From FEB-7 sp963698265 (GTDB lineage: Bacteria; Pseudomonadota; Gammaproteobacteria; Burkholderiales; Usitatibacteraceae): 64,000 bases of DNA. The translations under genes and the position numbers were made by a program. Below the pieces are notes generated by a model. The model saw only the letters and a list, made by a program, of their open reading frames with translations. It was not told the origin of the DNA and did no database searches. This document shows positions 1 to 12,973 of the stretch, one piece after another; the stretch's first letter is position 1; each line of letters begins with the position of its first letter. The stretch spans positions 1 to 64,000 of the forward strand of contig CAVOQC010000005.1 of the NCBI GenBank assembly GCA_963698265.1. Direction: 5' to 3'.

Positions 1-116
1 GGCCCTGGCGGTGACCTACTTTCGCACGTGCGATGCACACTATCATCGGCGCAAACCCGTTTCACGGTCCTGTTCGGGATGGGAAGGCGTGGGTCCAGGC
101 TGCTATGGCCGCCAGA
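1..116 (-). rRNA. rrf: 5S ribosomal RNA
   Basis: 5S rRNA is the small RNA of the large ribosomal subunit and the last gene of the rRNA operon. On the minus strand the 5' end near 116 (TCTGGCGGCC) can pair with the 3' end at the window edge (CGCCAGGGCC), forming the terminal helix of 5S. The interior has the expected conserved segments (CCCATCCCGAAC, AGTAGG). The exact 3' end could lie at or just outside position 1, and the operon terminator is outside the window. Confidence 0.93.
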
Positions 117-248
117 TTGACTGTGGCGCTCGCCGCTGTCGTGGGTGTCCCGCTCGGCACGAGCCGCGATCCGAAATGAAGTGAAGCCTGGGCGCGAGAT
201 TGCGCCAAGCACTGCTAACCGGTGCGCACATGCTTCGCACGGTTATAG

Positions 249-3247
<2,999 letters not shown>

Positions 3248-3460
3248 CTATAACCCTGCCCCCTTCAGACCCTCTTCGGACCCAAGGAACAACAGAAGCT
3301 ACAAGGCTTCTCTTCATAAGCGCTTGTGCGCACTTGCGCCCTTTTGACTTGCGCAAATGCACGATGCAATACATACACCCAGTGTCCTCGCAGAACGGCC
3401 ACGCACCCCATACCACCGGGCACGCACCCCTCCACAAGAACTACCTTCATGTTTCCCGAA

Positions 3461-3473
3461 TTGTTAAAGATCA
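3461..3473 (-). promoter_or_regulatory. boxA-like antitermination element in the 16S-23S spacer
   Basis: On the minus strand this reads GATCTTTAACAA, close to the boxA consensus that loads the Nus antitermination complex. It lies in the spacer of about 330 nt between tRNA-Ala and 23S (3248-3579). I see no other gene in that spacer. Confidence 0.6.
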
Positions 3474-3579
3474 GCCGAATCTCCGACCTCCGAAGAAGCC
3501 AGAACAGAACCAAGGCCTCGCCTTCGCTCTGTTATGCCCTCTTGCCTGCATGCGCCGGCTCCCGCCGCCCTCCAGCACC

Positions 3580-3655
3580 TGGTGGAGCCAACCGGGATCG
3601 AACCGGTGACCTCCTGCTTGCAAAGCAGGCGCTCTCCCAGCTGAGCTATGGCCCC
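3580..3655 (-). tRNA. tRNA-Ala (TGC)
   Basis: A 76-nt cloverleaf with encoded CCA. The acceptor starts GGGGCCA, the D-arm is AGCTCAGCTGGGAGAGC, the anticodon loop TTTGCAA gives anticodon TGC, and the T-arm is GGTTCGATCC. It lies in the 16S-23S spacer after tRNA-Ile, the usual arrangement, and is processed from the rRNA precursor. Confidence 0.97.
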
Positions 3656-3702
3656 GTGTGACCCTCTCGTGATTTCTCGCCCCCCACGCCCGAGTCGGTA
3701 AG

Positions 3703-3779
3703 TGGTGGGTCTGGATGGATTTGAACCATCGACCCCACGCTTATCAAGCGTGTGCTCTGACCAACTGAGCTACAGACCC
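3703..3779 (-). tRNA. tRNA-Ile (GAT)
   Basis: A 77-nt cloverleaf with encoded CCA, starting GGGTCTGTAGCTCAGTTGG. The anticodon loop TTGATAA gives anticodon GAT and the T-arm is GGTTCAAATCC. It is the first tRNA of the 16S-23S spacer, co-transcribed with the rRNAs. Confidence 0.97.
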
Positions 3780-3848
3780 CGCAGGCAAGGCGCGCTGCGC
3801 CAGACGATACAACCGATAGATGGTGGGAACTGCAGGATGACGCTTCTC

Positions 3849-5386
<1,538 letters not shown>

Positions 5387-5517
5387 AATCCATCAAAACT
5401 CACAAAAGAATCACTTGGATTCAAAAGTGAGTACTGCAAGATGCTTGTTTCACGGTCACCGCAAAAATCACGGCTCCCGCTTGCGCACCCACAGAACCCA
5501 CCTCTATCGGCTGTAAC

Positions 5518-5530
5518 TTGTTAAAGAGCG
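5518..5530 (-). promoter_or_regulatory. boxA in the rrn leader
   Basis: The minus strand reads CGCTCTTTAACAA, a good boxA match, about 130 nt upstream of the mature 16S and downstream of the rrn promoter. It is expected to recruit NusB/S10 for antitermination through the rRNA operon. Confidence 0.7.
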
Positions 5531-5581
5531 CTTGCGCCGCCAGCCCGGAACTGCCCTTGGGTTTAGAGGCGAAAAGACTGC

Positions 5582-5609
5582 GATTATAGCGCGTTTCTGG
5601 AACCGGTCA
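5582..5609 (-). promoter_or_regulatory. rRNA operon promoter
   Basis: On the minus strand TTGACC (5609-5604), a 16-nt spacer and TATAAT (5587-5582) form a near-consensus sigma-70 promoter. The start is expected near 5575, about 190 nt upstream of 16S. It begins 13 bases past the tyrS stop codon. I see no intrinsic terminator in between, so tyrS transcripts could run into the rrn leader. Confidence 0.8.
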
Positions 5610-5621
5610 AGCACACCCAAG

Positions 5622-6827
5622 TCAGGGGGCAGCCCGAAGGCTGACCCGAGCGAACTTGCGCTTCCCGACCTGGAGCACATAGGTCTCTCCCGCCACGAGC
5701 CGCAGAGCCTTGTTCGTCACTTTCTCGCCGTCTACCTTCACGCCGCCCTGCTCGATCATCCTCACGGCCTCGGACGTGCTCGAGCAGACCCCGGAGGATC
5801 GGAGCACCTGGGCAATAGCCCCCCCTTCGGCGGACACTCCAATGACCAGAACAGGAAGGTCGGCGGGGATCTCCCCGTGCCGAAAACGGGCCTCAAAGGC
5901 CTCGAGCGAGCGCGTTGCTGCAGCCCGATCGTGAAAGCGAGCGGTGACTTCCTGGGCGAACCTCACCTTCACATCCCTGGGATTCGACCCGCTTTCGACA
6001 GCGCGCTTCCATCCATCAATGGTGTCGAGCGACTCGAACGAAAGCAGCTCGATATATCGCCACATCAGCTCGTCCGAAATGCTCATGAGCTTGCCGAACA
6101 TCTCCTCGGCCGGATCCTGGATGCCCACGTAGTTACCCAGGGACTTCGACATCTTGTGGACCCCGTCCAACCCTTCCAGGAGAGGCATCGTGATGATGAC
6201 CTGCGGTTCCTGTCCGTGGTGCTTCTGGAGTTCGCGCCCAACCAGCAGGTTGAACTTCTGGTCGGTACCGCCGAGTTCCACGTCCGCCTTCATTGCCACC
6301 GAGTCGTATCCCTGCATGAGCGGGTAGAGAAACTCGTGGATGGAGATCGGGCGCTGCTCGGCATATCGCCTCGAGAAATCGTCTCTCTCCAGCATTCGGG
6401 CCACGGTGGAGGTGGCGGCGAGCTTTATCATTCCGGCGGCGCCAAGCGCGTTGCACCAAGTGGAGTTGAAGAGAATCTCCGTCTTGCCGGGATCGAGGAC
6501 CTTGAAGACCTGCGACTTGTAGGTCTCCGCGTTCTCGGCAATCTGCTCCGGAGTCAGCGGCGGACGCGTGGCATTTCGGCCGCTCGGATCGCCAATCATT
6601 CCGGTGAAATCCCCAATCAGGAACATCACATGGTGCCCCAACTCCTGGAACTGGCGCATCTTGTTGAGCACGACGGTATGGCCGAGATGGAGATCGGGGG
6701 CCGTCGGATCGAAACCCGCCTTGACGCGAAGCGGCCTTCCTTTGGCGGCCTTCCGGAACAGGTCCTCTTCAATGATCACCTCGTGGGTGCCGCGACGAAT
6801 GATCTCGAGGTCCCGCTGTTGACTCAT
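5622..6827 (-). CDS. tyrS: Tyrosyl-tRNA synthetase
   Basis: Charges tRNA-Tyr with tyrosine in the cytoplasm. The 401-residue product is a class I aminoacyl-tRNA synthetase. The HIGH-type motif is HLGH at residues 47-50 and the KMSKS loop is at 225-229. A C-terminal S4-type RNA-binding domain spans roughly 335-398. I start at the ATG at 6827 (MSQQRDLEII) because the 21 codons upstream have no family similarity and overlap the neighbouring promoter region. It is divergent from the M23 peptidase gene, and its 3' end abuts the rrn promoter. Length and motifs are typical of the family. Confidence 0.96.
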   Translation of the reverse strand: MSQQRDLEIIRRGTHEVIIEEDLFRKAAKGRPLRVKAGFDPTAPDLHLGHTVVLNKMRQFQELGHHVMFLIGDFTGMIGDPSGRNATRPPLTPEQIAENAETYKSQVFKVLDPGKTEILFNSTWCNALGAAGMIKLAATSTVARMLERDDFSRRYAEQRPISIHEFLYPLMQGYDSVAMKADVELGGTDQKFNLLVGRELQKHHGQEPQVIITMPLLEGLDGVHKMSKSLGNYVGIQDPAEEMFGKLMSISDELMWRYIELLSFESLDTIDGWKRAVESGSNPRDVKVRFAQEVTARFHDRAAATRSLEAFEARFRHGEIPADLPVLVIGVSAEGGAIAQVLRSSGVCSSTSEAVRMIEQGGVKVDGEKVTNKALRLVAGETYVLQVGKRKFARVSLRAAP

Positions 6828-6899
6828 TGATTTGATTCCGTTTTTTCCAGAATGGGAGGGATTTCTGCTATCCTGCAGGCTTTGGCCCACACCCTGCTG

Positions 6900-8222
6900 A
6901 TGAGCATCGAGAAGGTCGCCATTCTAGCGCAGCGCTTCGCAAGCCTTCTGCCGGTGAGGCAGCTGGCCTTCGGCGCATTCCTGCTTGGCGTTCCGGCGCT
7001 GGGAGTCGTCACCGCTTTTGGAATTGCCCCCGGAGCCATTGCGGACAGCCTCGAGCGCTCGATGGTGGTTGCGGACCTTCCCCTTCAAGAGTTCCTGCCT
7101 CGTGATGCGCCCTCGACGCACCGGTTTGCGAGTCAGGAGCGCGTACTGCGCGGAGATACCGTCGCCAGCCTGTTCGAACGTCTCGAAATCAACGGTGGCG
7201 GTGCTATCGCCTTTCTTCGTGCTGATCCCGTCGGTCGCCAGATCTTCCGAAAGATGATTCCCGGACGAACCATGCAGGCGGAGACGGATGAAGATGGGAA
7301 TCTCTTGTCGCTTCGCTACTTCGTCGGACCGGACACGGTTTTCGAAGTATCGCGAGAGCCGGATGGCTATAGGGCCATAGAGCGCGCTTCCGCCGGCTCA
7401 CCTTTGGTGTTCTACAAGTCGGCAACGATCACGACTTCACTGTTTGCGGCGACGGATACCGCTGGCATTCCCGATGCCATCGCAATGCAGATAGCCCGTG
7501 TATTTGCGACCGACATCGATTTCCATGTGGACATTCGAAGCGGCGACAGTTTCTCCGTGATCTACGAAATGTCCTATGAAAGTGGCGAGCTCGTTTCACC
7601 CGGGCGAATCTTGGCGGCCGAGTTCGTGAACAGGGGCCATGCGTACACCGCCGTCTTGTTCCAGGATGGAGAAGGCGACTACGATTACTACGAACTCGAC
7701 GGGACCAGCCGAGCCAAGGCATTTCTTCGATCGCCGGTCGAGTTCTCTCGGGTGAGTTCCGGCTTTGGCAGGCGCTTCCATCCGATCTTCAAGAACTGGC
7801 GCGCTCATACCGGTGCAGACTTCGCCGCACCAAAGGGAACGCGGGTGCTCGCGGCGGCCGACGGGTATGTGACTTTCGCAGGCCGCAAGAACGGCTATGG
7901 CAACACGGTCGAGCTGCGGCACGGGGGCGGAATATCGACCCTCTATGCACATCTCTCCGGATTTTCGCCTCGTGTCCGCTCGGGCGGGCGCGTGAAACAG
8001 GGCGATCCCATCGCCTTCGTGGGAGCCACCGGGTGGGCGACAGGCCCGCACCTCCACTATGAGTTCAAGATTTCCGGGGTTCACCAGGATCCGATGAAGG
8101 TTGTCCTTCCCAAGGCGACTCCGGTCCCGGCGAGCCTGAGACCGCGATTCGACGTAGAGGCGGCCGGCGCGGGCGCGCGAATCGCGATGGTTCGCGGAAC
8201 CACTTCCCTCAGATTCGAGTAG
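6900..8222 (+). CDS. M23 family murein metallopeptidase
   Basis: Predicted envelope zinc endopeptidase that cleaves peptide cross-links in murein (MepM/NlpD type). An N-terminal hydrophobic segment (about residues 18-45) anchors or exports it. The C-terminal LytM/M23 domain has the zinc ligands: HTGAD (H303, D307) and the HLH pair (H384, H386). The start is uncertain. An ATG at 6852 gives 16 more residues, but an extended -10 like element (TGCTATCCT, to 6874) lies inside that extension, so I prefer 6900. The stop is one base before the anmK start, so the two are co-transcribed, fitting a shared role in murein turnover. Confidence 0.9.
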   Translation: MSIEKVAILAQRFASLLPVRQLAFGAFLLGVPALGVVTAFGIAPGAIADSLERSMVVADLPLQEFLPRDAPSTHRFASQERVLRGDTVASLFERLEINGGGAIAFLRADPVGRQIFRKMIPGRTMQAETDEDGNLLSLRYFVGPDTVFEVSREPDGYRAIERASAGSPLVFYKSATITTSLFAATDTAGIPDAIAMQIARVFATDIDFHVDIRSGDSFSVIYEMSYESGELVSPGRILAAEFVNRGHAYTAVLFQDGEGDYDYYELDGTSRAKAFLRSPVEFSRVSSGFGRRFHPIFKNWRAHTGADFAAPKGTRVLAAADGYVTFAGRKNGYGNTVELRHGGGISTLYAHLSGFSPRVRSGGRVKQGDPIAFVGATGWATGPHLHYEFKISGVHQDPMKVVLPKATPVPASLRPRFDVEAAGAGARIAMVRGTTSLRFE

Positions 8223-8223
8223 C

Positions 8224-9315
8224 GTGCGCAGCCTCGCCATCGGCATCATGTCGGGCACGAGCCTCGACGGAGCCGACGCGGTTCTCGCCGATCTTTCAGG
8301 CCCTTCGCCAAGAGGCATCGCAACCTCTTTCGTTCCCTTCTCTCCAGCCTTGAAGGCGCGGCTCCTGGACCTGTGCCTGCCGGGAAAGGACGACCTCGAC
8401 GCCTCAGGGGTGTGCTCGGTGGAGCTTGCGGAGATCTATGCCGACGCTGTAGGGCGGCTGTTGAATATCGCTCAGGTGCCGGCGAACGCCGTTCAAGTCA
8501 TCGGATGCCACGGCCAGACCGTCAGGCACCGACCGGAACTCGGCTACACGATCCAGCTGAACGATCCGGCGCGATTGGCTGATCGGACGGGGATAGACGT
8601 GGTCGCGGATTTCCGGCGTCGCGATGTTGCGGCCGGCGGCCAAGGCGCTCCCCTGGTTCCCCTCTTTCACGACTCGGCATTTCGCCACGAATCCCGCCAT
8701 CGGGTCATCGTGAACATCGGCGGGATGAGCAACATAACCTCGCTTCGCCCTGGGCAGCTCGTATCCGGTTTCGACTGCGGCCCCGGAAATGTCCTGATGG
8801 ACGCGTGGGTAAAGCGGCACTGCGGCGCCGATTTCGACGAATCGGGGCGCTGGGCGTCCGAGGGAAAAGTAAACTTGCGCCTCCTTGCAGAATTCCTGGA
8901 GGAGCCGTTCCTTGGTGCAAGCCCTCCCAAGAGCACCGGTCGGGAGCTGTTCAATGTCGACTGGCTGCGTGCACATGAGGTCGAGCGATACCCACCCGCC
9001 GACGTCCAGGCAACGCTTCTCGAATTCACCGCGACGACCATCGTGGGCGCGATGAACAGCTATTGCATCGGTTTCGACGAAGTCTATCTCTGCGGAGGGG
9101 GGGTGCGGAATCGGGCGCTGGTGTCGAGAATCGCCCAGATGACTTCACCCCGACCAACTCGAAGCACCGACGACCTCGGCGTTCCTGCGGCGCACGTGGA
9201 GGCGATGGCCTTCGCATGGCTGGCCGTCAAGTGCGTCCGGCGCGAAGCGGTCCATCTGTCAAGCGTCACCGGCGCTTCCCACCCCTGCATCCTGGGCGCG
9301 ATCTACCCTGCCTGA
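8224..9315 (+). CDS. anmK: Anhydro-N-acetylmuramic acid kinase
   Basis: Phosphorylates and hydrolyses 1,6-anhydro-MurNAc, released by lytic transglycosylases, to MurNAc-6-phosphate using ATP. It is the entry step of murein sugar salvage. The 363-residue product starts at GTG 8224 and has the N-terminal ATPase signature GIMSGTSLDG, then DFRRRDVAAGGQGAPLVP (catalytic Asp region) and further glycine-rich nucleotide-binding segments (NIGGMSN, CGGGVRN). Full length. It follows the M23 peptidase by one base. The window also holds mltA (supplier of the substrate) and amgK-murU (later salvage steps). Confidence 0.95.
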   Translation: MRSLAIGIMSGTSLDGADAVLADLSGPSPRGIATSFVPFSPALKARLLDLCLPGKDDLDASGVCSVELAEIYADAVGRLLNIAQVPANAVQVIGCHGQTVRHRPELGYTIQLNDPARLADRTGIDVVADFRRRDVAAGGQGAPLVPLFHDSAFRHESRHRVIVNIGGMSNITSLRPGQLVSGFDCGPGNVLMDAWVKRHCGADFDESGRWASEGKVNLRLLAEFLEEPFLGASPPKSTGRELFNVDWLRAHEVERYPPADVQATLLEFTATTIVGAMNSYCIGFDEVYLCGGGVRNRALVSRIAQMTSPRPTRSTDDLGVPAAHVEAMAFAWLAVKCVRREAVHLSSVTGASHPCILGAIYPA

Positions 9316-9322
9316 AAGCGAA

Positions 9323-9342
9323 GGGGGGGCCGCAGCCCCCCC
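9323..9342. terminator. GC hairpin between convergent anmK and erpA
   Basis: A perfect 8-bp inverted repeat, GGGGGGGC / GCCCCCCC, with a CGCA loop sits between the convergent anmK and erpA genes. No U-tract follows on either strand. It may act as a bidirectional stop or 3'-end stabiliser, but intrinsic termination is not certain. Confidence 0.45.
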
Positions 9343-9364
9343 GAGATGCGACAGTATCGGGCGT

Positions 9365-9718
9365 CTACGAAGAGAAGGACGACCCGCAGCCGCACGTTGA
9401 GGAAGCGTTCGGATTCTTGATCACGAACTGCGCCCCCTCGAGGCCTTCCGAGTAGTCAATCTCTGCACCAACGAGGTACTGGTAGCTCATCGGGTCGATG
9501 AGCAGGCTTACCCCGTTCTTCTGCATGACCGTGTCATCCTCGTTCGCGACCTCGTCGAACGTGAAACCGTACTGCAAGCCCGAACAGCCGCCACCGGTCA
9601 CGAAAACACGAAGCTTGAGCTCGGTATTGCCCTCTTCCTCGATCAGCGACTTCACCTTGTTGGCGGCGTTGTCGGTGAAGACAAGCGGGTCGGGCATCGT
9701 CGTGGACATATCGTTCAT
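9365..9718 (-). CDS. erpA: Iron-sulfur cluster insertion protein ErpA
   Basis: A-type carrier that delivers Fe-S clusters to apo-proteins such as IspG/IspH in the cytoplasm. The 117-residue product has the three conserved cysteines: C45 in GGGCSGLQ, and C109 and C111 in the C-terminal TCGCGSSF. I start at the ATG at 9718, which has an AGGAG Shine-Dalgarno at good spacing; an upstream in-frame extension lacks similarity. It lies downstream of the bactofilin gene on the same strand with a gap of 28 bases, and converges with anmK. Confidence 0.95.
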   Translation of the reverse strand: MNDMSTTMPDPLVFTDNAANKVKSLIEEEGNTELKLRVFVTGGGCSGLQYGFTFDEVANEDDTVMQKNGVSLLIDPMSYQYLVGAEIDYSEGLEGAQFVIKNPNASSTCGCGSSFSS

Positions 9719-9746
9719 GAAAGTCTCCTGTTGAGTGATACCCGCT

Positions 9747-10154
9747 TCAATCGGAAGCGCCGCTCGCGGGCTTGAATTCGACGATCTTCTCGTTCTTCTG
9801 GGGGTTCTCGTACAAGAGCCGCCCCATGACGATCGCGCCAACATGGACCTCGATCGACTTGTAGGCCACATCGCCTGTGACCCGCGCCTTCGGGAGAAGT
9901 TCGACATACTCCGTTGCCCGGATCGGCCCCGCCACGGTGCCGTTCACGACCACGTGCGCCACATCGATCTCGCCCTCGACCTTGGCGAGCTCGGACACGA
10001 CAAGCGTTCCAGGCTTGCTTCCGGTCGCCTTCACGTTTCCCTTGACATGCCCGTCTATTCGAAGGCCTCCGACAAAGGAGATGTTTCCCTCTATCGTCGT
10101 TCCCACGCCGATCAGGCTGTCTATGGGACTTGGCTTGTTGCCCTTGCCAAACAT
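9747..10154 (-). CDS. Bactofilin family protein
   Basis: Bactofilins are small beta-helical cytoskeletal proteins that polymerise without nucleotide and often organise murein enzymes at specific cell sites. The 135-residue product starts MFGKGNK and shows the repeating beta-helix pattern with short Gly-rich turns (GTTIEGNISFVGGLRIDG, VVNGTVAGPI). It ends in a charged tail. It sits 8 bases downstream of the coiled-coil membrane protein gene and upstream of erpA. A murein-related role is inferred from the family and from the M23 gene nearby, not shown by the sequence. Confidence 0.9.
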   Translation of the reverse strand: MFGKGNKPSPIDSLIGVGTTIEGNISFVGGLRIDGHVKGNVKATGSKPGTLVVSELAKVEGEIDVAHVVVNGTVAGPIRATEYVELLPKARVTGDVAYKSIEVHVGAIVMGRLLYENPQKNEKIVEFKPASGASD

Positions 10155-10162
10155 GGCATCCC

Positions 10163-10909
10163 CTATTGGACGTTGACGCTCCGTGAGAGTTTAACCTGTC
10201 CCCCGGGAAGCGCAATAACCCGGACCTCGTACCCCTTGAGGGTAGCCCCCTCTGGAATCCGGAACCGCCCTTCGACCTTCTGATAGAAGCGGAACTCCAC
10301 CCCCCCCTCTCCCTCACCGGACTGGGATTCGGGAAAGGCAAGCGTCGCCACGTTTCCCTGGTGGGCCACGCGCGCCAGCAGCTGAATCCTGCCCTTGAAA
10401 TCCTGCTTTCGCTGCCCACCCTGGGTGAGGAGCATTCGGTAACGGTATTCGTTGGACTGGCCGTCCTGTTCCACTTTCAGGTTCGCGATTCCCAGGCCCT
10501 CCGGCGTCGCACCGGACGACATGATGTTGCGAAGGAACCCGAGGTCTTCCTTCAGGGTGGCGTTTTCATCCTGAAGCTGCGTGACGTTGCGCGCGAGTTC
10601 GTTCTGCGCAGCCTTGTCAATGGCCACTTGCCGCTCGAGTTCGGCCACGCCCGCCCTTGCGGTCTCCAGGTCCCGCTTAAGGCGGGCGTTTTCGTCCCCG
10701 AGCGCGGCGATCTGCTGCTTCGCCTCTTCGCGGTCGAACCCGGTGATGCGGTAGCTGTTCTCGACCACCCACCACACCGTTGCCGCAACGGCAGCCATCA
10801 TCGCGATGTTCAGCAGCCAGCGCCAGTACCACGCGAGGTGGGACCGAATCGTCATCCGCGACGAGCGGATACCGAAATTGCTGCGAAGGCGCCGGGCGAA
10901 ACCTCTCAC
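10163..10909 (-). CDS. Coiled-coil inner-membrane protein (DUF6776-like)
   Basis: Function unknown. The 248-residue product has a basic N-terminus, one transmembrane helix (about residues 30-50), and a long predicted coiled coil (about 60-130, heptad-rich with LERQVAIDKAAQNELARN). A C-terminal beta-rich domain follows. I take the GTG at 10909 as start because it overlaps the argC stop as GTGA, and the 18 added residues precede the membrane segment as in homologues I recall. An ATG at 10855 is the alternative. It lies directly upstream of the bactofilin gene, so it may be a membrane partner of the bactofilin; that is inference. Confidence 0.8.
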   Translation of the reverse strand: MRGFARRLRSNFGIRSSRMTIRSHLAWYWRWLLNIAMMAAVAATVWWVVENSYRITGFDREEAKQQIAALGDENARLKRDLETARAGVAELERQVAIDKAAQNELARNVTQLQDENATLKEDLGFLRNIMSSGATPEGLGIANLKVEQDGQSNEYRYRMLLTQGGQRKQDFKGRIQLLARVAHQGNVATLAFPESQSGEGEGGVEFRFYQKVEGRFRIPEGATLKGYEVRVIALPGGQVKLSRSVNVQ

Positions 10910-11934
10910 GGCAACAGGGCCGCGTGCTCGAGCCCTCGGCTCTCGGGAAATCCAAACGCGATGTTCATGTTCTGGACCGCTTGTCCTGCGGCGCCCTTCA
11001 CGAGATTGTCCTCTACCGCAAGGACGACGAGCGTGTCGCCTCCCGGGGGCCGGTGAACCGCGATTCGGCACATATTCGAGCCCCTCACCCACCGTGTTTC
11101 CGGCTGCGAACCGGCGGGAAGGACATCCACGAAGGCTTCTCCCGAGAATCGCGACTCGAACAGCTTCTGGAAGTCGGCCTCTTTCGTTATGCGGGCATAC
11201 ACCGTCGCGAGAATCCCGCGATTCATCGGAGCGAGGTGCGGGACGAACGTCAGGCCAACGTCCTTCCCCGCCGACTGCGTCAGTCCCTGCACAATTTCCG
11301 GGTGGTGGCGATGCCCCATCACTGCGTAAGCCTTGAAGTTGTCTGATGCTTCGGAGAACAGGAAGTCGACTTCGGCTTTTCGTCCCGCGCCGCTGACCCC
11401 AGATTTGGCGTCTGCAATGAGATGGTTGCAGTCGACGAGGTCAGTCTCGACCAGGGGAATCAGCGCAAGCTGCACCGCGGTTGCATAGCAGCCGGGATTG
11501 GCGACGAGACGTGCGCCGCGGATCCTGTCCCGATTCACCTCTGGCAGGCCATAAACCGCCTCGGCGACGAGGTCAGGAGCCGCATGCTTCACCTTGTACC
11601 AGCGTTCCCAGGTGGCTATGTCCTGAAGCCGGAAGTCAGCGGAAAGATCGATGACCTTGACGCCTGCCTCGAGCAACGGGCGAACCTGTCCCATCGCGAC
11701 GCCGTTCGGCGTTGCAAAGAACACGCAGTCGCAAGAGGACAGGTTGGTGGACGCGGGGTCGCTGAAATCGATGCCGACACGGTTTCGCAGGGAGGGAAAG
11801 TATCGTGCGACCGGCGTGCCCGCCTCGCCACGCGACGTGATCGCCAGTATTTCGACATCGGGATGGCCGGCCAGGAGCCTCAGGAGCTCCACGCCCGTGT
11901 ACCCGGTGCCTCCGACAATTCCAACCCGAATCAT
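10906..11934 (-). CDS. argC: N-acetyl-gamma-glutamyl-phosphate reductase
   Basis: Third step of arginine biosynthesis: NADPH-dependent reduction of N-acetyl-glutamyl phosphate to the semialdehyde. The 342-residue product starts with the Rossmann motif GIVGGTGYTG and has the catalytic cysteine C149 in ANPGCYATA. The length is typical for the long ArgC class. It lies downstream of rplM-rpsI after a terminator, and its stop overlaps the GTG of the next gene by four bases. No other arg gene is in the window. Confidence 0.96.
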   Translation of the reverse strand: MIRVGIVGGTGYTGVELLRLLAGHPDVEILAITSRGEAGTPVARYFPSLRNRVGIDFSDPASTNLSSCDCVFFATPNGVAMGQVRPLLEAGVKVIDLSADFRLQDIATWERWYKVKHAAPDLVAEAVYGLPEVNRDRIRGARLVANPGCYATAVQLALIPLVETDLVDCNHLIADAKSGVSGAGRKAEVDFLFSEASDNFKAYAVMGHRHHPEIVQGLTQSAGKDVGLTFVPHLAPMNRGILATVYARITKEADFQKLFESRFSGEAFVDVLPAGSQPETRWVRGSNMCRIAVHRPPGGDTLVVLAVEDNLVKGAAGQAVQNMNIAFGFPESRGLEHAALLP

Positions 11935-11987
11935 TCGTCGATTCCTTTCTTGCCGGTCGCCCAGAGCATGCTCGCGTTACGCGAACG

Positions 11988-12013
11988 AAAAAGCCGCCTT
12001 GCGAGGCGGCTTT
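11988..12013 (-). terminator. Rho-independent terminator of rplM-rpsI
   Basis: An 8-bp stem AAGCCGCC (11991-11998) / GGCGGCTT (12005-12012) is followed by a run of five Us on the minus-strand transcript, 38 bases past the rpsI stop. The plus strand also has a short T run, so it could work in both directions. Confidence 0.8.
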
Positions 12014-12050
12014 GTCGTGTTCGGGCGAAACCGGACAGCGATCTCCCGCC

Positions 12051-12443
12051 TTAGCGTTTCGAGTATTGTTTGCGGCGCCGCGCCTTGTGGAAACCGACCT
12101 TCTTGCGCTCGACCTCGCGTGCATCTCGCGTCACGAGCCCGGCTTTCGACAGGGCCGGTTTCAGTGTCGGATCGTACTCGATAAGGGCCCGTGTGATGCC
12201 GTGGCGAACGGCGCCTGCCTGCCCGGATTCCCCGCCGCCGAACACGTTGACCTTGATGTCGAATGTCTGAGCGTGATTCGTCAGTTCCAGAGGCTGACGC
12301 ACGATCATGCGACCCGTCTCCCTCGAGAAGTACTCGTCGAGCGGTTTCTCGTTCACCGTGATCTGGCCCTTGCCGGCCTTGATGAAAACTCGCGCCACGG
12401 CGTTCTTGCGACGGCCGGTGCCATAGTTGTAATTGCCTATCAT
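12051..12443 (-). CDS. rpsI: 30S ribosomal protein S9
   Basis: Small-subunit protein whose basic C-terminal tail reaches the P-site tRNA. The 130-residue product starts MIGNYNYGTGRRKNAVARV and ends in the typical KKVGFHKARRRKQYSKR tail. It is the second gene of the universal rplM-rpsI pair, 12 bases after rplM, and is followed by an intrinsic terminator. Confidence 0.98.
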   Translation of the reverse strand: MIGNYNYGTGRRKNAVARVFIKAGKGQITVNEKPLDEYFSRETGRMIVRQPLELTNHAQTFDIKVNVFGGGESGQAGAVRHGITRALIEYDPTLKPALSKAGLVTRDAREVERKKVGFHKARRRKQYSKR

Positions 12444-12455
12444 GGTCGTCGCTCC

Positions 12456-12884
12456 TTAGATCTCGAGGGCTTTGGGCTGCTGTGACGTGTGCGGATGCGC
12501 GGGGCCGGCGTAGATCTTCAGCTTCTTGATCATTGCATAGCCGAGGCGCCCCTTGGGCAGCATGCCCTTCACGGCGAGCTTCAGGACCCGGTCGGGATGT
12601 CTCGCCTGGAGCTTGTCAAACGTCGTTTCGTAGATGCCGCCGGGATACGTCGAATGGCGGTAGTACTTCTTGTCGCTTGCCTTCGCGCCCGTGACGCGCA
12701 ACTTCTCCACGTTCACGATCACGATGTAATCGCCGGTGTCGACGTGCGGGGTGAATTCGGGCTTGTGCTTGCCGCGGAGCCGGCGTGAAACCTCGACGGC
12801 GAGACGTCCCAACACCTTGTCGGTTGCGTCAACGACATACCAGTCCCGCCTGACTTCCCGCGGTTTGGCGGAAATAGTCTTCAT
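12456..12884 (-). CDS. rplM: 50S ribosomal protein L13
   Basis: Early-assembly large-subunit protein. The 142-residue product starts MKTISAKPREVRRDWYVVDA and contains the signature around residues 103-130 (LPKGRLGYAMIKKLKIY). The start has a Shine-Dalgarno-like AAGGA upstream. A consensus sigma-70 promoter lies about 90 bases upstream, leaving a leader of about 80 nt with a CCGGC/GCCGG hairpin. That leader could be a site for ribosomal-protein feedback, though the sequence does not show this. Confidence 0.98.
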   Translation of the reverse strand: MKTISAKPREVRRDWYVVDATDKVLGRLAVEVSRRLRGKHKPEFTPHVDTGDYIVIVNVEKLRVTGAKASDKKYYRHSTYPGGIYETTFDKLQARHPDRVLKLAVKGMLPKGRLGYAMIKKLKIYAGPAHPHTSQQPKALEI

Positions 12885-12973
12885 GATGGTCCTTCTCGTT
12901 ATGGCGCCCCTGGGTGCTCCCGGCTCGCGCCGGAAATACTTTGGGCCCCTTGTTTGGGAGTTGCGAACCCGAA

